Shown: one piece after another, positions 1 through 10,924 of the stretch
Layout of the letters: every line of letters begins with the position of its first letter
Position numbering within the stretch: the stretch's first letter is position 1
NCBI GenBank assembly: GCA_947311845.1
Contig: CAMZMU010000027.1
Coordinates: 51,533,058 to 51,597,057, forward strand
Origin: Poa pratensis
Taxonomy: Eukaryota; Streptophyta; Magnoliopsida; Poales; Poaceae
DNA length: 64,000 nucleotides
Direction of reading: 5' to 3'
Position numbers and translations under genes: made by a program
Notes under the pieces: generated by a model
What the model saw: only the letters and a program-made list of their open reading frames with translations
What the model was told of the DNA's origin: nothing
Database searches by the model: none

Positions 1-1300
1 GGTGGTGGCGGCGGCCACCTTCTCTCCCCTCTCCCTTACTCCCTCCATGGCTCTCCCTCGAGAAGCAGCCCGCAGGCCATCCCAATCCCGGCCTCTCTCT
101 CCTACCTTCGGCGAACAGCTCCACGCCACGCCTTCCCGCGAGGTCGCCGCCCCAGAACGCCTCCTTGGCGAGGCCGCCACACCCCTATCTCCGCCTCCTT
201 CCTGGTCAACGGCACCGCCGAGGTCGTTCTTCTCGGACTCCATGGCCTCGAGCACGCCTGGTTGGCGGCGGCGCCGACGAGGCGGAGGAACGGGCAGATG
301 TAGAGGAAGTGCCGGCGCGCGACAGCGGCCTTGGCTTGCGTGGGAGCCGCGCGGGGCAGTAGCAGCGCCCTGCAGAGGCCCGACCATGGCTGCCGCGCGG
401 GGCAGCAACAGCGCTCTGCAGAGAACATGGTTAAGCTTGCTCTCGAGGGTGGTGCTCCCGTCAGGAGGCGCGGTGCAATTTTTTGAAAGATTATAGCAAA
501 TTGTTTCTGCTTTTAATGCAAATTCATAGAAGGTTTGTAGCAGATGTTTGATTTGTAGCAAATCTTTTTCTACTTTTAATGCAAATTCATTGAAGGATTG
601 TAGCAATTTTCGAAAGATTTTTAGCAAATCTTTTCTACTTTTAATGCAAATTCATAGAAGGTTTGTAGCAATTTTCTTTTTGACATGATGCTCTTTGCCG
701 TGGTGCAAATTTTTGAAAGATTTACAGCAGCTCTATTTTCCTTTTGACGCCAATCTGTAGAAGGTTGGTAGCAATTTTTCCTTTTCACATGATGCTCTTT
801 TTGCTGCGATGCAAATTTTTCGAAGATATTTGTAGCAGAATGTTTCGGCTTTTGATGCAAATGGGTTGTAGCAATTTTTATTTCACATGGTTCTTTTCAT
901 GTGGTGCAAATTTTTAGAAGATTTGTAGCAGAGAATTTCTTCTTTTTATGCAAATCCAGAATTTTTTTGTAGCAAATTTCTTGTGCTGCAAATCCGAGTC
1001 GAAGCTGCTATAAAGGAATTTAGGCGATGCTAGCACCGAAGGCAATTGATGATGCTACGACGCTGCTGCCATGTAGCACATGGTGGTACCACCGAAGGCC
1101 GCCGTCGGTGGCTCAAAGTGCTGCCGTCGACGTCCCGCAGTGCTACCATCGGCGTCCCGCGGTGCTAACTTAGGAGTGTGGCGGTGCTACCACGGAAGGC
1201 CGACGGTGATGGCAACGGGGACGGGCGGCGTCTTCTCCGGCGATGGGCGATGTCCTCTCCGGTGAAGCTGCGGGCGCCGTCTTCTTCCGCGACGAGCGAC
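1..1300. repeat. GC-rich and degenerate short-repeat sequence, probably part of an older transposable element
   Basis: No gene is recognised. Bases 1-480 are GC-rich with frame-open but featureless sequence. About 485-1010 is AT-rich and built from imperfect copies of a unit around 62-66 bases long, with recurring phrases such as AATTCATAGAAGG and TTGTAGCAA (near 520, 580 and 645, then more diverged). About 1170-1300 carries TTCTCCGGCGA-like phrases. The same phrases continue right of the LTR element (12150-12245), so both flanks belonged to one sequence before that element inserted. Arrays like this resemble subterminal repeats of DNA transposons, but no terminal inverted repeat could be defined. 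Confidence 0.4.
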
Positions 1301-1305
1301 GTCTT

Positions 1306-2231
1306 TGTCGCAACAGTGGAACATGGGGTTCCCCTAGTACTGCCAAAGTGGGTCCACCCCATGTGGGCCCAAGATGAAGATGGACAAGACCAAGACTCAA
1401 GTCAAGCTGGCGGGTTCACCGTCAAGACACGCAAGGCCTACGTCGACTAAGGGCTCCGGTCCTGGGGACCTTCCGGGTCCCCGAACCAAGCAAGAAGGCC
1501 AGGAAGGACCCGAGAGCCCGAGTTCCCGGCAGGAGGCCAGGCTCCCTCTCGGGTACTTCCCCACGTCCCTGTGGATAAGCACTCCACCTCACCACGGAAG
1601 ACTTGGGAAGCAAGGCGAAGGCAGCGCGGGCGGGAAGCACGTCCCGTGGTGGTGTCAGCTCCTGTCCACCCCAAGGCGGACGCTCCCACCTAACCCAAAG
1701 GAGACGCTAGGCTGAGGAGAGGCCACGTCTCCCCTAAACTAGATGAGGAGGGTCCTTCACCCCGAAGGTCCCTCATGCCCCTCACGTGACCCTGTGGCAA
1801 CCCCTTAGCCTATAAAAGGAGGACCAAGGCACGGAGGAGGGAGAAGGAGCAAGGACGAACACAAGCTAGAACCAGAGCAAGACTAGACTAGGGCTGCGAA
1901 GGTAGAGAGGAAGGTGATCTCCTCCGGGTCAGGATCTGTCCTTCTTCTACCTCCAGCCAAAACCCTTCCGGGTACCCTGTCCGGGAGGTTCCATTGTAAG
2001 CCACACTATGAAGAACATCAATCCAGACATGCAGGAGTAGGGCTTTTAGCCTCCGGGCGGCCTGAACCTGGGTAGCTCCTTGTGTCCCTTTGGTTGCATG
2101 CTTTGATCGTGGAGAGGAGAGCTTGATCTAGACTCCGCCCAAGAAGACGATTCTCAGCCTCCTTCGCGCCCCGTGCCGAACCTAAAAGGGGGTATCCTAT
2201 ACTCCCGGTGTCCGTGCAACGAGACACGACA
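1306..2231 (+). repeat. 5' LTR of the Tat element
   Basis: It is 926 bp long and starts TGTCGCAACAGTGGAAC and ends CGAGACACGACA. It matches the 3' LTR along its full length, with scattered substitutions and small indels (for example GGCGAAGG against GGAAGG near 1615, and a short insertion near 1970 that is absent from the 3' copy). A TATAAAAG box at 1811-1818 is the likely U3 promoter. Confidence 0.93.
1811..1818 (+). promoter_or_regulatory. LTR TATA box
   Basis: TATAAAAG lies in the context TTAGCCTATAAAAGGAGG about 420 bp before the LTR end, a usual place for the retrotransposon promoter. The 3' LTR has the same box near 11732. Confidence 0.6.
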
Positions 2232-2233
2232 TC

Positions 2234-2251
2234 TGGCGCGCCAGGTAGGGG
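2234..2251 (+). other. Primer binding site region
   Basis: TGGCGCGCCAGGTAGGGG begins two bases after the 5' LTR end, the position of the tRNA primer binding site. It is not the initiator-methionine type (TGGTATCAGAGC). I did not assign the tRNA. Confidence 0.6.
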
Positions 2252-2304
2252 GCGCAAGTGCTGGTTCATCTTCATCAAGTTCATCGGCAAGTTCTTCGTC
2301 AAGC

Positions 2305-3885
2305 ATGCCTCCAAGGAAGAAGGGAGATCCTGCGGCGTCCAAGCCGGTCTCTCCCTCACGCACTCAAGCTTCAGCTGAACGTCGTGCTGCTGGCGCACGG
2401 CGGAGCGTCTCTCCGTCCCCGCCTCCCATGGAGAGGGTGGCGCCGGACGAAGTGGACGGTCGCGACAAGGACAACGGCCCTGGCGGAGCGGCGGCTCCAA
2501 AGGGCGCCACCATGCCTCCTCCTCGCTCGGGGAGAAGAGCGTCTGCAACGGCACCGGCAAGGAGCCCACCGCTGGAGGAGGGAACCACGGCGTTCGCCCC
2601 AGCGGGGATCCACGAGCATCCAAGAGCAAGACCTCCGCGCACTCGCCTTCGGACGTGCAAGCTCGCCATGATGCTCTAGTCGCTGCCAAGGCCCTGATGC
2701 AGTTCCCTCCAAGCAGCGGCGACCCCAAGGTCTACCAAGAATGGAGGACTCGCGTCGAGAGGCTCCTCGACTTCGCCGATGGTGGTCCGTGGGTCGAACC
2801 CACTCAAGCTCCCACCGTCGACAATCCCGGAGCAGCACAAGACAAGACACGTGATCCGCGAGGCCAGCCTCGTGGTGAACGTCAAGCCAAGACGGCGCCT
2901 CCTCGCACCGCGCCACCGATGGCTGATCGGCTAAACCGCGATCACGGCGAGGCCATCTCCATCGGGTCGTCTACCTCGCGCAACCCAGATCTTCGTGACG
3001 AGCTCAACAGCCGTCAGAACGAGGATATGCGCACCCGCATCGAGCGTCGCCGAGAACGTCACCGCCGGGAAGATCGGGGCATCGACCTCGCCGAAGGCTG
3101 CCTCGCCCTCCCCGAGTTCCGCCACTTCAACTGGCCCAAGAAATTCAAGATCGACGTTCTCCGCTACGACGGCACCACGAACCCCCGGGACTTTCTGCAG
3201 ATCTACTCTCTTGCTGCGATGGTTGCCGGGGCCGACGAGGTCATGATGGCCAACTGGTTCCCGTTGGCCCTGAAGGGAGATGCCCAGACTTGGCTTCTCA
3301 ACCTTCCCAAGTGCTCCATCCGTTCCTGGCGGGCACTGAAGGAGCAGTTTCTGGGGGCTTTCCAAGGCGGGTACGAGCGCCCGGGGGCTCCCAGTGATCT
3401 CCACGACTTCAAGCAGTTGCCGGGTGAAACTCTCCGCAAGTTCATCCAGCGCTTCACCCAGAAGATGAACACCATCCCGTGCATCAAGGAGGAGTTGGTG
3501 ATCCAGTCCTTCCACGCCAACGTCCGCAACCCCAAGATGCGCGAGAAGCTGAGCATCCATCGCGTCGAGTCTGCTCGTAAGCTCTGGGAGCTTGCAGATC
3601 GGTGCGCTCGAGCTGAAGAAGGAGCCAAGTTCCCCGGGGAGGATGAACCCGAGGACAAGGTCGCTCCAGCCAAGAACAAGAAGCGGGACCCTGGACCCGA
3701 CAAGCGGATCTTCGTCACCGAGCCTCTTCCGAAGAAGACCAAGCCCGCGCCGACTTCCGAGGAAGAAGGTGAAGGTGATCCCTGGTGCCACATCCATCCA
3801 GAAGGCAACCACTTGCTCAAGGACTGCCGCATGCTCAAGAACCTCGCCGTCCGGGAGCAACGCGAGCTGATGGGGTCAGTCAAGA
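2305..3885 (+). pseudogene. gag: gag (capsid) of the Tat element, frameshifted
   Basis: This encodes the retrotransposon capsid precursor. A plausible ATG at 2305 starts a Lys/Pro/Ser-rich N-terminal stretch in one frame. The recognisable capsid part is in another frame, open from before 2583 and running past 3850, so there is a frameshift at about 2580-2660. The Retrotrans_gag core is clear around 3130-3600: FNWPKKFKIDVLRYDGT, then DFLQIYSLAA, then a LPGETLRKFIQRFTQ block. Just after it comes the CHIHPEGNHLLKDC segment, which resembles the degenerate zinc-finger-like region of plant gags. The reading frame shifts again at about 3850-3890 before the true CCHC knuckle. The family assignment is firm and the protein is not functional as it stands. 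Confidence 0.85.
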
Positions 3886-4851
3886 CGGTTGCTACAACTG
3901 CGGCACTGCCGGGCACATCGCTCGTGACTGTCCCACGGGTCGCCAAGGCGGAGGCGGCCGTGGATGGTACCGAGGCGGTGGCCGCGGGGGCCGTGGAGGA
4001 GGACGCGGCGGTCAAGGTGGTCGCGGGTACAACACTCCGGAGGCCGCCCACGGCGGCAACGGGGAAGCTCCGGCTCCCCAAGGAGGCAACGGCGGCAAGT
4101 ATCAAGAAGTCACTGGAGTTGTCGGGTGCATCCACGGAGGGTCTTCTCTGCCTCCCTCCAACGGCGCCTGCAAGAGACTTGTCCGGGAGCTGAACGCGGT
4201 TGCTTCTGCTCCGTCCAAGCCCCTGGACTGGTCTAGTCAAGTCATCACCTTCGACCCAGAAGACCACCCTGCAAACACTGCCGGGGTCGGGACCCTGCCG
4301 CTGATCGTGTCGCCCGTCATCCACAACTACAAGGTCACCAAGATGCTGGTCGACGGAGGCTCCAGCCTCAACTTGCTGACGGCGAAGGTCCTGGCTATCC
4401 TTCAAATCCCCTGTCTCGCCTGCAAGACACCGGGGTGTTCCAAGGCGTGAACGGAAGTGTTACTCGACCCCTCGGGAAGATCACCCTTCCGGTCACCTTC
4501 GGCGACTCCAAGAACTTCCGCACCGAGGAAATCGTCTTCGACATCGCCGACACTCCGCTACCGTACAACGGCATACTTGGCAGACCTGCTCTGGCCAAGT
4601 TCATGGCCGTCTCCCACTTCGCCTACAACATGCTGAAGATTCCGGCGCCGTGGGGTGTGATCAAGGTCAAGGCCGACATCGACGATGCTATCTACTGCGT
4701 TCACCAGCTGAACCAGACGGTGGCAACCACGGCGGATGTCCCTCAAGGTGTACAGGATGATGATGGGGCTCTCCCCGGGGGCGAAGGGCACCCCGGGGGC
4801 TCCACATCTACTCCCCCAAGAAGGCGCCATTCCATGGCGATCCGCAGCTGA
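3876..4851 (+). pseudogene. CCHC zinc knuckle and aspartic protease of the Tat element
   Basis: After the gag frameshift, a CX2CX4HX4C zinc knuckle (CYNCGTAGHIARDC, about 3887-3928) is followed by a Gly/Arg-rich linker. The retropepsin-like protease follows, with active-site motif MLVDGGSSLNLL at about 4343-4378. Its second half, ending in a typical YNGILGRPALAKF block (about 4560-4605), lies in a different frame, so one more frameshift sits near 4420-4440. The knuckle binds RNA and the protease would cleave the polyprotein. Confidence 0.82.
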
Positions 4852-5840
4852 CCAAGAAGGTGGCGCTAACCAGCGACGGAGTTCGCTCCATCACCATCGG
4901 CGCCCGCCTCACCGACAAATAGGAAAGCGCGCTCGTCGCCTTCCTTCGGGAAAACTCTGACGTCTTCGCGTGGGAGGCGTCAGGTTTACCCGGCGTTCCA
5001 AGGGAGGTGATCGAGCACAAACTGGCGGTCAATCCGGGGGCTCGCCCCGTGAAGCAGGTTCTCCGGAACCAAAGCAAGGAAAAGCTGGAATTCATCATCG
5101 CCGAGGTGGACAAGTTGATAGAAGCTGGTGTCATCCGGTCGGTTCCCCACCCAAGCTGGGTGGCCAACCCCGTGGTGGTACCGAAACCCATGACCTTCAA
5201 GTGGAGACTCTGCATCGACTTCACAGACCTGAATAAGGCCTGTCCCAAGGACCCTTTCCCCCTGCCGCGGATCGACATGATCGTGGATTCCACGGCCGGG
5301 TGCGAGCTGCTGTGTTTCTTGGACGCCTTCTCCGGGTACCACCAGATCATGATGTCACTCGAGGACCAAGAGAAGACGGCCTTCATCACTCCCAAGGGCT
5401 GCTACTGCTACACCCGGATGCCTTTTGGCCTCCGAACGCCGGCGCTACCTTCCAGCGCGCAATGCAAGCATGCCTTGGGTCCAGCTGGGCCGCAACGTTG
5501 AAGCGTACATCGACGACATCGTGGTCAAGACCCGGTACAAGGACTCCCTCATCCAAGACCTGCACGAGACCTTCGAGAACCTCCGCCGGGTCAACTTCAA
5601 GCTCAACCCCGACAAGTGCGTGTTCGGGGTCCCCTCCGGCAAGCTGCTGGGTTTCCTGGTCTCTCACCGAGGGATCGAGGCGAATCCGGACAAAATCAAG
5701 GCAATCGAGCGCATGGAGGCGCCCCGGCGGGTCAAGGACGTACAGCGCCTCAACGGGTGCATCACTGCACTCGGGCGCTTCATCTCAAGGCTTGGGGAGC
5801 GGGCCTTACCGTTCTTCAGGCTGCTCAAGAATCAGGCCCC
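4851..5840 (+). pseudogene. pol: Reverse transcriptase of the Tat element, with stop and frameshifts
   Basis: The RT block runs from IEHKLAVNPGARPVKQ (about 5011) through the KWRLCIDFTDLNKACPKD, FLDAFSGYHQI and MPFGL motifs to the catalytic YIDDIVVKT (about 5503-5530) and the FGVPSGKLLGFLVS primer-grip region. A TAG at 4920-4922 interrupts the frame just upstream. The frame changes near 5435-5470, so the YIDD part is in a different frame from the first half, and changes again near 5830. The catalytic Asp pair is preserved in sequence, but no continuous ORF exists. Confidence 0.88.
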
Positions 5841-7440
5841 GTGGAGTGGACCTCCGAGGCCGAGGAAGCCCTGCAGTCCCTTAAGCGCTACCTCGCCTCG
5901 CCACCAATCCTCGTGGCACCAGAAGAGAAGGAGCCCCTACTACTGTACATTGCTGCCACCAACCAGGTGATCAGCGCTGTGCTTGTGGTAGAGCGTGACG
6001 CTCCTCCGAAGAAGTCAAGCAAGATCAAGGGCAAGCGACCCGGGAACTCTCTCCGGGACAACCGTGCAAGAAAAGGCTGCCGGGTGACCAGGGGTCTCAC
6101 GATCCTGGTCACTGCAACCTCACCAGCGGGCGGAGCCCGTCGGGAATGGAGAATCTCCCTCCGACGAGACTTCGCCGGGGGCTACCTCGTCCCCACCCCA
6201 AGACGTCGACGTGGAGGAAGCCGAGCCCTCTCAGGACTCGGCGACCCGCAAGGTGCAGCACCCGGTCTACTTCGTCAGCGCAGTGCTGCGCGACGCCCGG
6301 GAGCGGTACCCCATGATGCAGAAGCTGCTGCTGGCAATCCTCATTGCCTCCCGCAAGATGAGGCCGTACTTCCAAAGCCATCCCATCACGGTGGTGTCCA
6401 AGTACAACCTAAGAAGCCCCCTGGAGAACCCACTTGCCACTGGTCGCATATCATGGTGGGCCATGGAGCTTCAAGGTTTCGGTCTCAAGTTCGAGCACAC
6501 GGACAACATCAAGAGTCAGGCGCTGGCGGATTTCACGGCCGAGTGGACCGAGACGGCGTTCGACGACCCGGAAGAGGAAACCTGCCTCCCCGGGAAGGAA
6601 GATCCTAGCGCCTGGACCATGCACTTCGACGGCTCCTACACCAAGGGGAAAGGAGGTGCTGGGGTTGTCCTAACCTCACCAACCGGGGACCGGCTGAAGT
6701 ACGTCGTCCAGATGCACTACCAAGGGAACATCTCCAACAACACGGCGGAGTACGAGGGCCTGCTCGCAGGACTTCGTGCTGCCGTCGGCCTCGGCATCAA
6801 CAAGATCGTCGTCAAGGGTGACTCTCAGTTAGTCATCAAACAAGTGAACAAGGAGTACGCGTGCCCTCAGATGGCACCATACGTTGAAGAGGTCTGGAAG
6901 CTGCAGCGGCGCTTCGACAACTTCCGGGCTGTGTACGTCCCACGGGGAGAAAACACGGCCGCGGATGAGCTATCGCAGGTGGCGTCCAAGCAAGAACCAG
7001 TGCCTCCCGGGATCTACATCGAGGTCCTCAGGCGACCTTCGATCCCACCCGAGAGGCTCGCGACAAGATCTGCGCCGGGGGCTGGCGACCCTTCTACCTC
7101 GACAACACGGGTAGCCAGCCCAGAAGCTCAAGACCCGGCAGCCCCTCCAGCGGAGGAAGCTATGCTTTCTTTCCGTCGGATGGTGCTACCGGTGGAAGGA
7201 ACCCACCCACCCTGGGCCCGGGACATCGTCAAGTACATCATGGAGCACGCCCTCCCGGAGGACGATCACGACGCCGAGCGGGTGGCTCGTCAAGCCAAGC
7301 TCTACGTCATGATCGACGGCGAGCTCTACCGGCGACGGGACAACGGAGTCAAGCTCCGCTGCATCCCTCAAGAACAAGGCCAAGTACTGCTACGGGACAT
7401 CCACGAGGCACATGTTCAAGTCATGTGGCATCAAGATCAC
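5841..7440 (+). pseudogene. pol: RNase H and second (plant-type) RNase H of the Tat element
   Basis: The RT-linked RNase H begins with VEWTSEAEEALQSLKRYL (about 5848). It is interrupted by about 200 bp of low-complexity sequence (about 6010-6210) and by a frameshift, then resumes with HPVYFVSAVLRDARERYP and RISWWAMELQGF. A separate RNase H follows with its acidic residues visible: MHFDGSYTKGKGGAG (about 6620), NNTAEYEGLLAG (about 6737) and KGDSQLVIKQVN (about 6815). This duplicated RNase H is the diagnostic feature of the Tat lineage. The frame stays open to 7506, but homology leaves it at about 7430, where the integrase continues in another frame. Confidence 0.88.
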
Positions 7441-8447
7441 TGGCGGGTAAAGTTTTTCGTCACGGGTTCTACTGGCCAACAGTCCTCAGTGATGCGGAGC
7501 AGCTAGTCAAGACCTGTGAAGCCTGCCAGTACTATGCGAAGAACATACATCAGCCGGCGCAAGCTCTGCAGCCAATTCCAATCTCCTGGCCGTTCGCGGT
7601 CTGGGGGCTGGACATCGTGGGAAAGATACCGAAGTCTGTCGGGGGCCATGAATACCTTTTCGTGGCCATCGACAAGTTCACAAAGTGGGTGGAAGTGATG
7701 CCAGTACCAAGACAGACAGCTCAAGCAGCCATCAAGTTCATTGAAGGGATCGTGTACCGCTTCGGAGTACCCAACAGAATCATAACGGACAATGGCTCTC
7801 AGTTCACAAGCCGATCCTTCCTCAACTTCTGTGAAGAGCTGGGAATCAAGGTGTGTTTTGCCTCGGTGTCCTACCCAAGGTGCAATGGGCAAGTGGAGCG
7901 AGCCAATGCGGAGGTCCTAAAGGGTTTGAAGACCAAGGCCTTTGACAAGTTAGAAGACAAGGGCAAGAACTGGATTGAGCATCTACCAAGTGTCTTGTGG
8001 TCCCTCAGAACCACACCAAGCAGAGCCACTCAAGAAACACCATTCTTCCTTGTCTATGGAGCAGAAGCCGTCTTGCCAACAGAGCTCAGGCATGGATCCC
8101 CCCGGGTACTTGCCTATGATGAAGACGCACAAGCTGAGAGGAGGATTGATGACATCAACTTCCTGGAAGAGGTGCGGTGCCGAGCTTCCTTACGATCTGC
8201 TCGATACCAGCAAGGGCTCCGCCGCTATCATGATCGCCATATCCGTTCACGGGTACTGGAACCCGGAGACCTGGTTCTCCGCAAGAAGCAGAAGCTTGAT
8301 AACATGAACAAGCTGTCCTCCAAGTGGGAAGGACCTTATCGGGTGACGCATACCCTGAGACCCGGAGCTGTTTATCTGGAGGACGAGAAAGGCAGGCCGG
8401 AGGGCAACGCCTGGAACATCGAGAATCTCCGGAAATTCTACCCCTGA
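7160..8447 (+). pseudogene. pol: Integrase of the Tat element
   Basis: The N-terminal zinc-binding part straddles a frameshift near 7425-7440, with the His side (DIHEAHV) in one frame and the Cys side (KTCEACQYY) in the next. The catalytic core follows with the D,D,E residues in WGLDIVGKIP (about 7605), ITDNGSQF (about 7782) and NGQVERAN (about 7886). The C-terminal domain (LEPGDLVLRKK, KWEGPYRV) runs to the TGA at 8445-8447. From 7440 the frame is fully open, so this is the best-preserved sense ORF of the element. Confidence 0.9.
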
Positions 8448-9472
8448 ATACGAACATGAATCGCAGATAGTTCGAGTCAACTAAGCACGCCCAAGGGGCT
8501 AGTGTTCTGTATAAGGGTGTAAGAATCGTCGCCAAGGAATAAAAGATAAGTTTTTCAATTCCGTGAGCCTCTCTTGTTGTCGTGAAGTGTGTTATCCGTA
8601 ACAACCCCCAAGCAGGGGGCTGACATGGTGCCGGTGGCTGACAGGTCGAGCGCGAGTAGCCTATCAGTAGGCGCTGCCACCTGATCGTGCCGTACTGCCG
8701 CGGTAAGAAGTGGAACGGGCAGTGCTGTGTTTTAAAGAACCTAAACACAGAAATGCACATTCAACTTTGCTTGCGGGTTGCTCCGGATGAAACACTTTCA
8801 CGACATGTAAGGGAGGGTCCATTCTTTTCCTACTGAAAGTGTGTTTGTGTAGCGCCTCTCCCGGGACAGGAATGGATGCTGAAGAGCGGCTCAGGAGCTG
8901 GATACCCGGGAAGGACAGAGTAGATCAAGGGCACGGCAAAAACCAGCTAAGTCTTTGCATGTGCATCTTGCATTCTAGGCATAATATCTCGCTCGGAGTC
9001 AATATACCACCAACCTGCGCATGCTTGACAGTTGATGAGAACCTTTGCGGGGGTAATGCGTCCTCCCCGGCGAACGGTCAGATTTCCCTTCTGGCCTAGT
9101 ACCCGTGGCTGTGGAGTGGACTCCCGGAAGGCATAGTGCTCTTAGGGGTGCTGCTACCGGTGCAGGCGGTTAGAGTACTTGTCACCTAAGAGATCTCCTC
9201 AGAAAACTTGACGGCGCGTTAGTGCAAGGGAGGTTTGGGAAATGACCCCGGGAGTTGAGCCCTAGGATTGCATTCATCTGAACTTACATTCTGAATTTAC
9301 AATTCTGATTACATTCAGTCGAAGCTTTTCCTGGATACATATCTAGCCTATGCTACTAAGGCCAGCTCAGGGCTCCTGGCTGTGCAGCTCTGTCTTCTGT
9401 TTTATTGCCTGCCGGGTGAACTCCGGACTCCCGGGGACGCCTGGGATGAAGGAGGGCATTCGCGCAGGATCT
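8448..9472. other. Untranslated internal region of the Tat element
   Basis: This is about 1 kb between the integrase stop and the antisense gene module. No protein or RNA gene was recognised on either strand. The ORFs present are short and start at non-ATG codons. Confidence 0.5.
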
Positions 9473-9950
9473 TCAGGGGTCCCACGGGCCGGGGAACTTC
9501 CGGGCAAACCCCGGCACATGCTGGCTGCAGAGGAGGTGCACGTGGTCCACGAACTTATCCATGATGTCTTCCTCATCCTGTACGAAGGGAAGAAATCGAG
9601 TCAAGGCGCAGGATCTTCCCAAGGGTCGTATTGCCAGAACCAAGGCACCTTACCTTGAAGACATCGTCAAGGTCGCAGAGGAGGCGGATCAATCTCTGAT
9701 TGCCTGCGGCCTCCTTCCACAGCTCCATCTTGATGGTGTCCTTCCGGGTCGCCAGCGCCACCGATGCCTCCATGGCAGCAGAACCGGCGATGTTCCCCAC
9801 GCGGGGAAAACCAAGGAGACCGAGGGCGAGGAACGACCTCGTCCTTTCTAGTGGCTCGGGCTCCAGCTTCGCTGGGTGCCTCCGCCGCTCCTCGAAGACG
9901 GACTCCGCCGTCGACACATCGGACAAGGCCCTCTCTGCTTCGCCGGACAT
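9473..9950 (-). CDS. Antisense two-exon gene inside the Tat element, 133 codons, function unknown
   Basis: On the minus strand, exon 1 runs 9950-9654 (ATG at 9950) and exon 2 runs 9577-9473 (TGA at 9475-9473). The 76-bp intron has donor AAG|GTAAGG and acceptor CGTACAG|GATGAG, both close to consensus, and splicing leaves the frame intact (99 + 34 residues). Without splicing the frame reads on to 9573. Exon 1 is Glu/Arg-rich at its start and has MEASVALATRKDTIKMEL followed by NQRLIRLLCDLDDVFK. Exon 2 begins DEEDIMDKFVDHVHLLC and ends in a Pro/Gly-rich tail. A TATA box lies 89 bp upstream of the ATG. No known domain was recognised; the middle looks helical. Tat elements such as Grande are known to carry antisense ORFs, and this is probably of that kind. 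The splice prediction comes from sequence only. Confidence 0.62.
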
Positions 9951-10032
9951 TGTTCTGCGGGCGGAGAGGCAAAGGAAGAAGAGGAGCGGAGCAAGGCGAG
10001 AAGATGTGGCAAGGGGTGGAGTCTGGATGGTC

Positions 10033-10039
10033 TTTTATA
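10033..10039 (-). promoter_or_regulatory. TATA box of the antisense two-exon gene
   Basis: The minus strand reads GGCCTATAAAAGACC at this place, 89 bp before the ATG at 9950 and about 300 bp after the stop of the upstream antisense gene. The spacing fits a plant core promoter. Confidence 0.5.
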
Positions 10040-10338
10040 GGCCTCCCACGCTCCACCTACCCCTTGACGCTACGGCTGCTGCAGTAATGGGAGCGCGTTT
10101 TGCAAAAAACTCGTTCTCATTCACACGGACGCGACACGAAGACAAGGAGGAAAACAAGATCTTCTTCATTTACAAGGACTACAAGGGGACGATCTTTTTT
10201 ACAACAAAAAGGTTGGCTCCCGTCGAGCAAGGAGCACCGCCGTACAATGGAAGACGCTACTTCCAGAAGTACGTCGTCAAGGCCGCCAAGGAGGAGGTCA
10301 ACGAGATCTCCATGGCGCCCGTCCGAAGCTCCTCGCCT

Positions 10339-10924
10339 TCAGGAAGACGAGCTCCCCTCGACCTTGATGTCAGATGAGTTTTCCTCATCTTCATCCTCGT
10401 CGTAGGAGCTCGAGCTGCCGCTGCTGCTCTCCATGCAGCACTCCACGCGTCCGCCATCGACACCGAAGATCTTCACGGAGAGCGTAGCATCTCCGTCGTA
10501 CCGGAACACCAAGCACTGCCCCCTGGACAGGCGGCGGGCACGGGAGAACGACTTCCACCCCGGACCCAGAAGCATGGCGCCTTCAGTGGTGCGCTCCGCC
10601 ATGGCCCAGGAGGGGCCATTGGGGCAGCCTTCCACTTGCAGCCAGAAGCCGGAGGGTCCGATGTCCTCCGTCGCCATCGCGAAGGAATCCGGCAGGAGAA
10701 GCCGGCTGCGAGGCCTGCGGTTCAGATCCACGACGAACTCGAACGGCGCGAAGCTGGTATGAACCATGCTCCTAGGAGGGGGAGCAGCGGTGCCGCGGCC
10801 TCCACGGCCGCCGCGACCGCGAATCCCACGACCTCGCGGAACAGCTCGACCACGAGTGGAGGGGCCACTCTCCGCAGCAGCTGAAGAAGTACGAGGGCCC
10901 AACTCCTCTCCTCGCTCTCGCCAT
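10339..10924 (-). CDS. Antisense B3 DNA-binding-domain gene inside the Tat element, probable frameshift near the start
   Basis: The minus-strand frame is open from about 10980 to its stop at 10339. Residues about 20-55 of the open part are an Arg/Gly-rich RGRGIRGRGGRGG tract. A B3-type domain follows: FVVDLNRRPRSRLLLPDSFA, SGFWLQVEG, then GPGWKSFSRARRLSRGQ and CLVFRYDGDATLSVKIFG, ending at a CC pair. A Ser- and Asp/Glu-rich acidic tail (DEDEDEEN) completes it. The strand pattern (LPxxFA, W/L core, GWxxFxxxxxLxxG, LVFxYDG, LxVxIF) is that of plant B3/REM transcription factors. The only nearby ATG, at 10924 (83 bp after a TATA box), is in a different frame, so one small indel around 10895 separates it from the domain. 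This may be captured host sequence or a family trait. Confidence 0.68.

Noticed and set aside
2..496. Long open frame of 164 codons at the window start
   Set aside because: It starts at GTG, is Pro/Ser/Arg-rich, overlaps other open frames on both strands and shows no motif. It is a GC-rich chance ORF.
2018..2728. Long minus-strand frames over the LTR/gag region, and similarly 2931-3860 and 3203-4405
   Set aside because: They are complements of the gag and protease coding sequence with no domain of their own, so they are shadows.
9700..10377. 225-codon plus-strand frame over the antisense genes
   Set aside because: It is the shadow of the minus-strand spliced gene and spans the intergenic TATA region. 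It has no retrotransposon motif.
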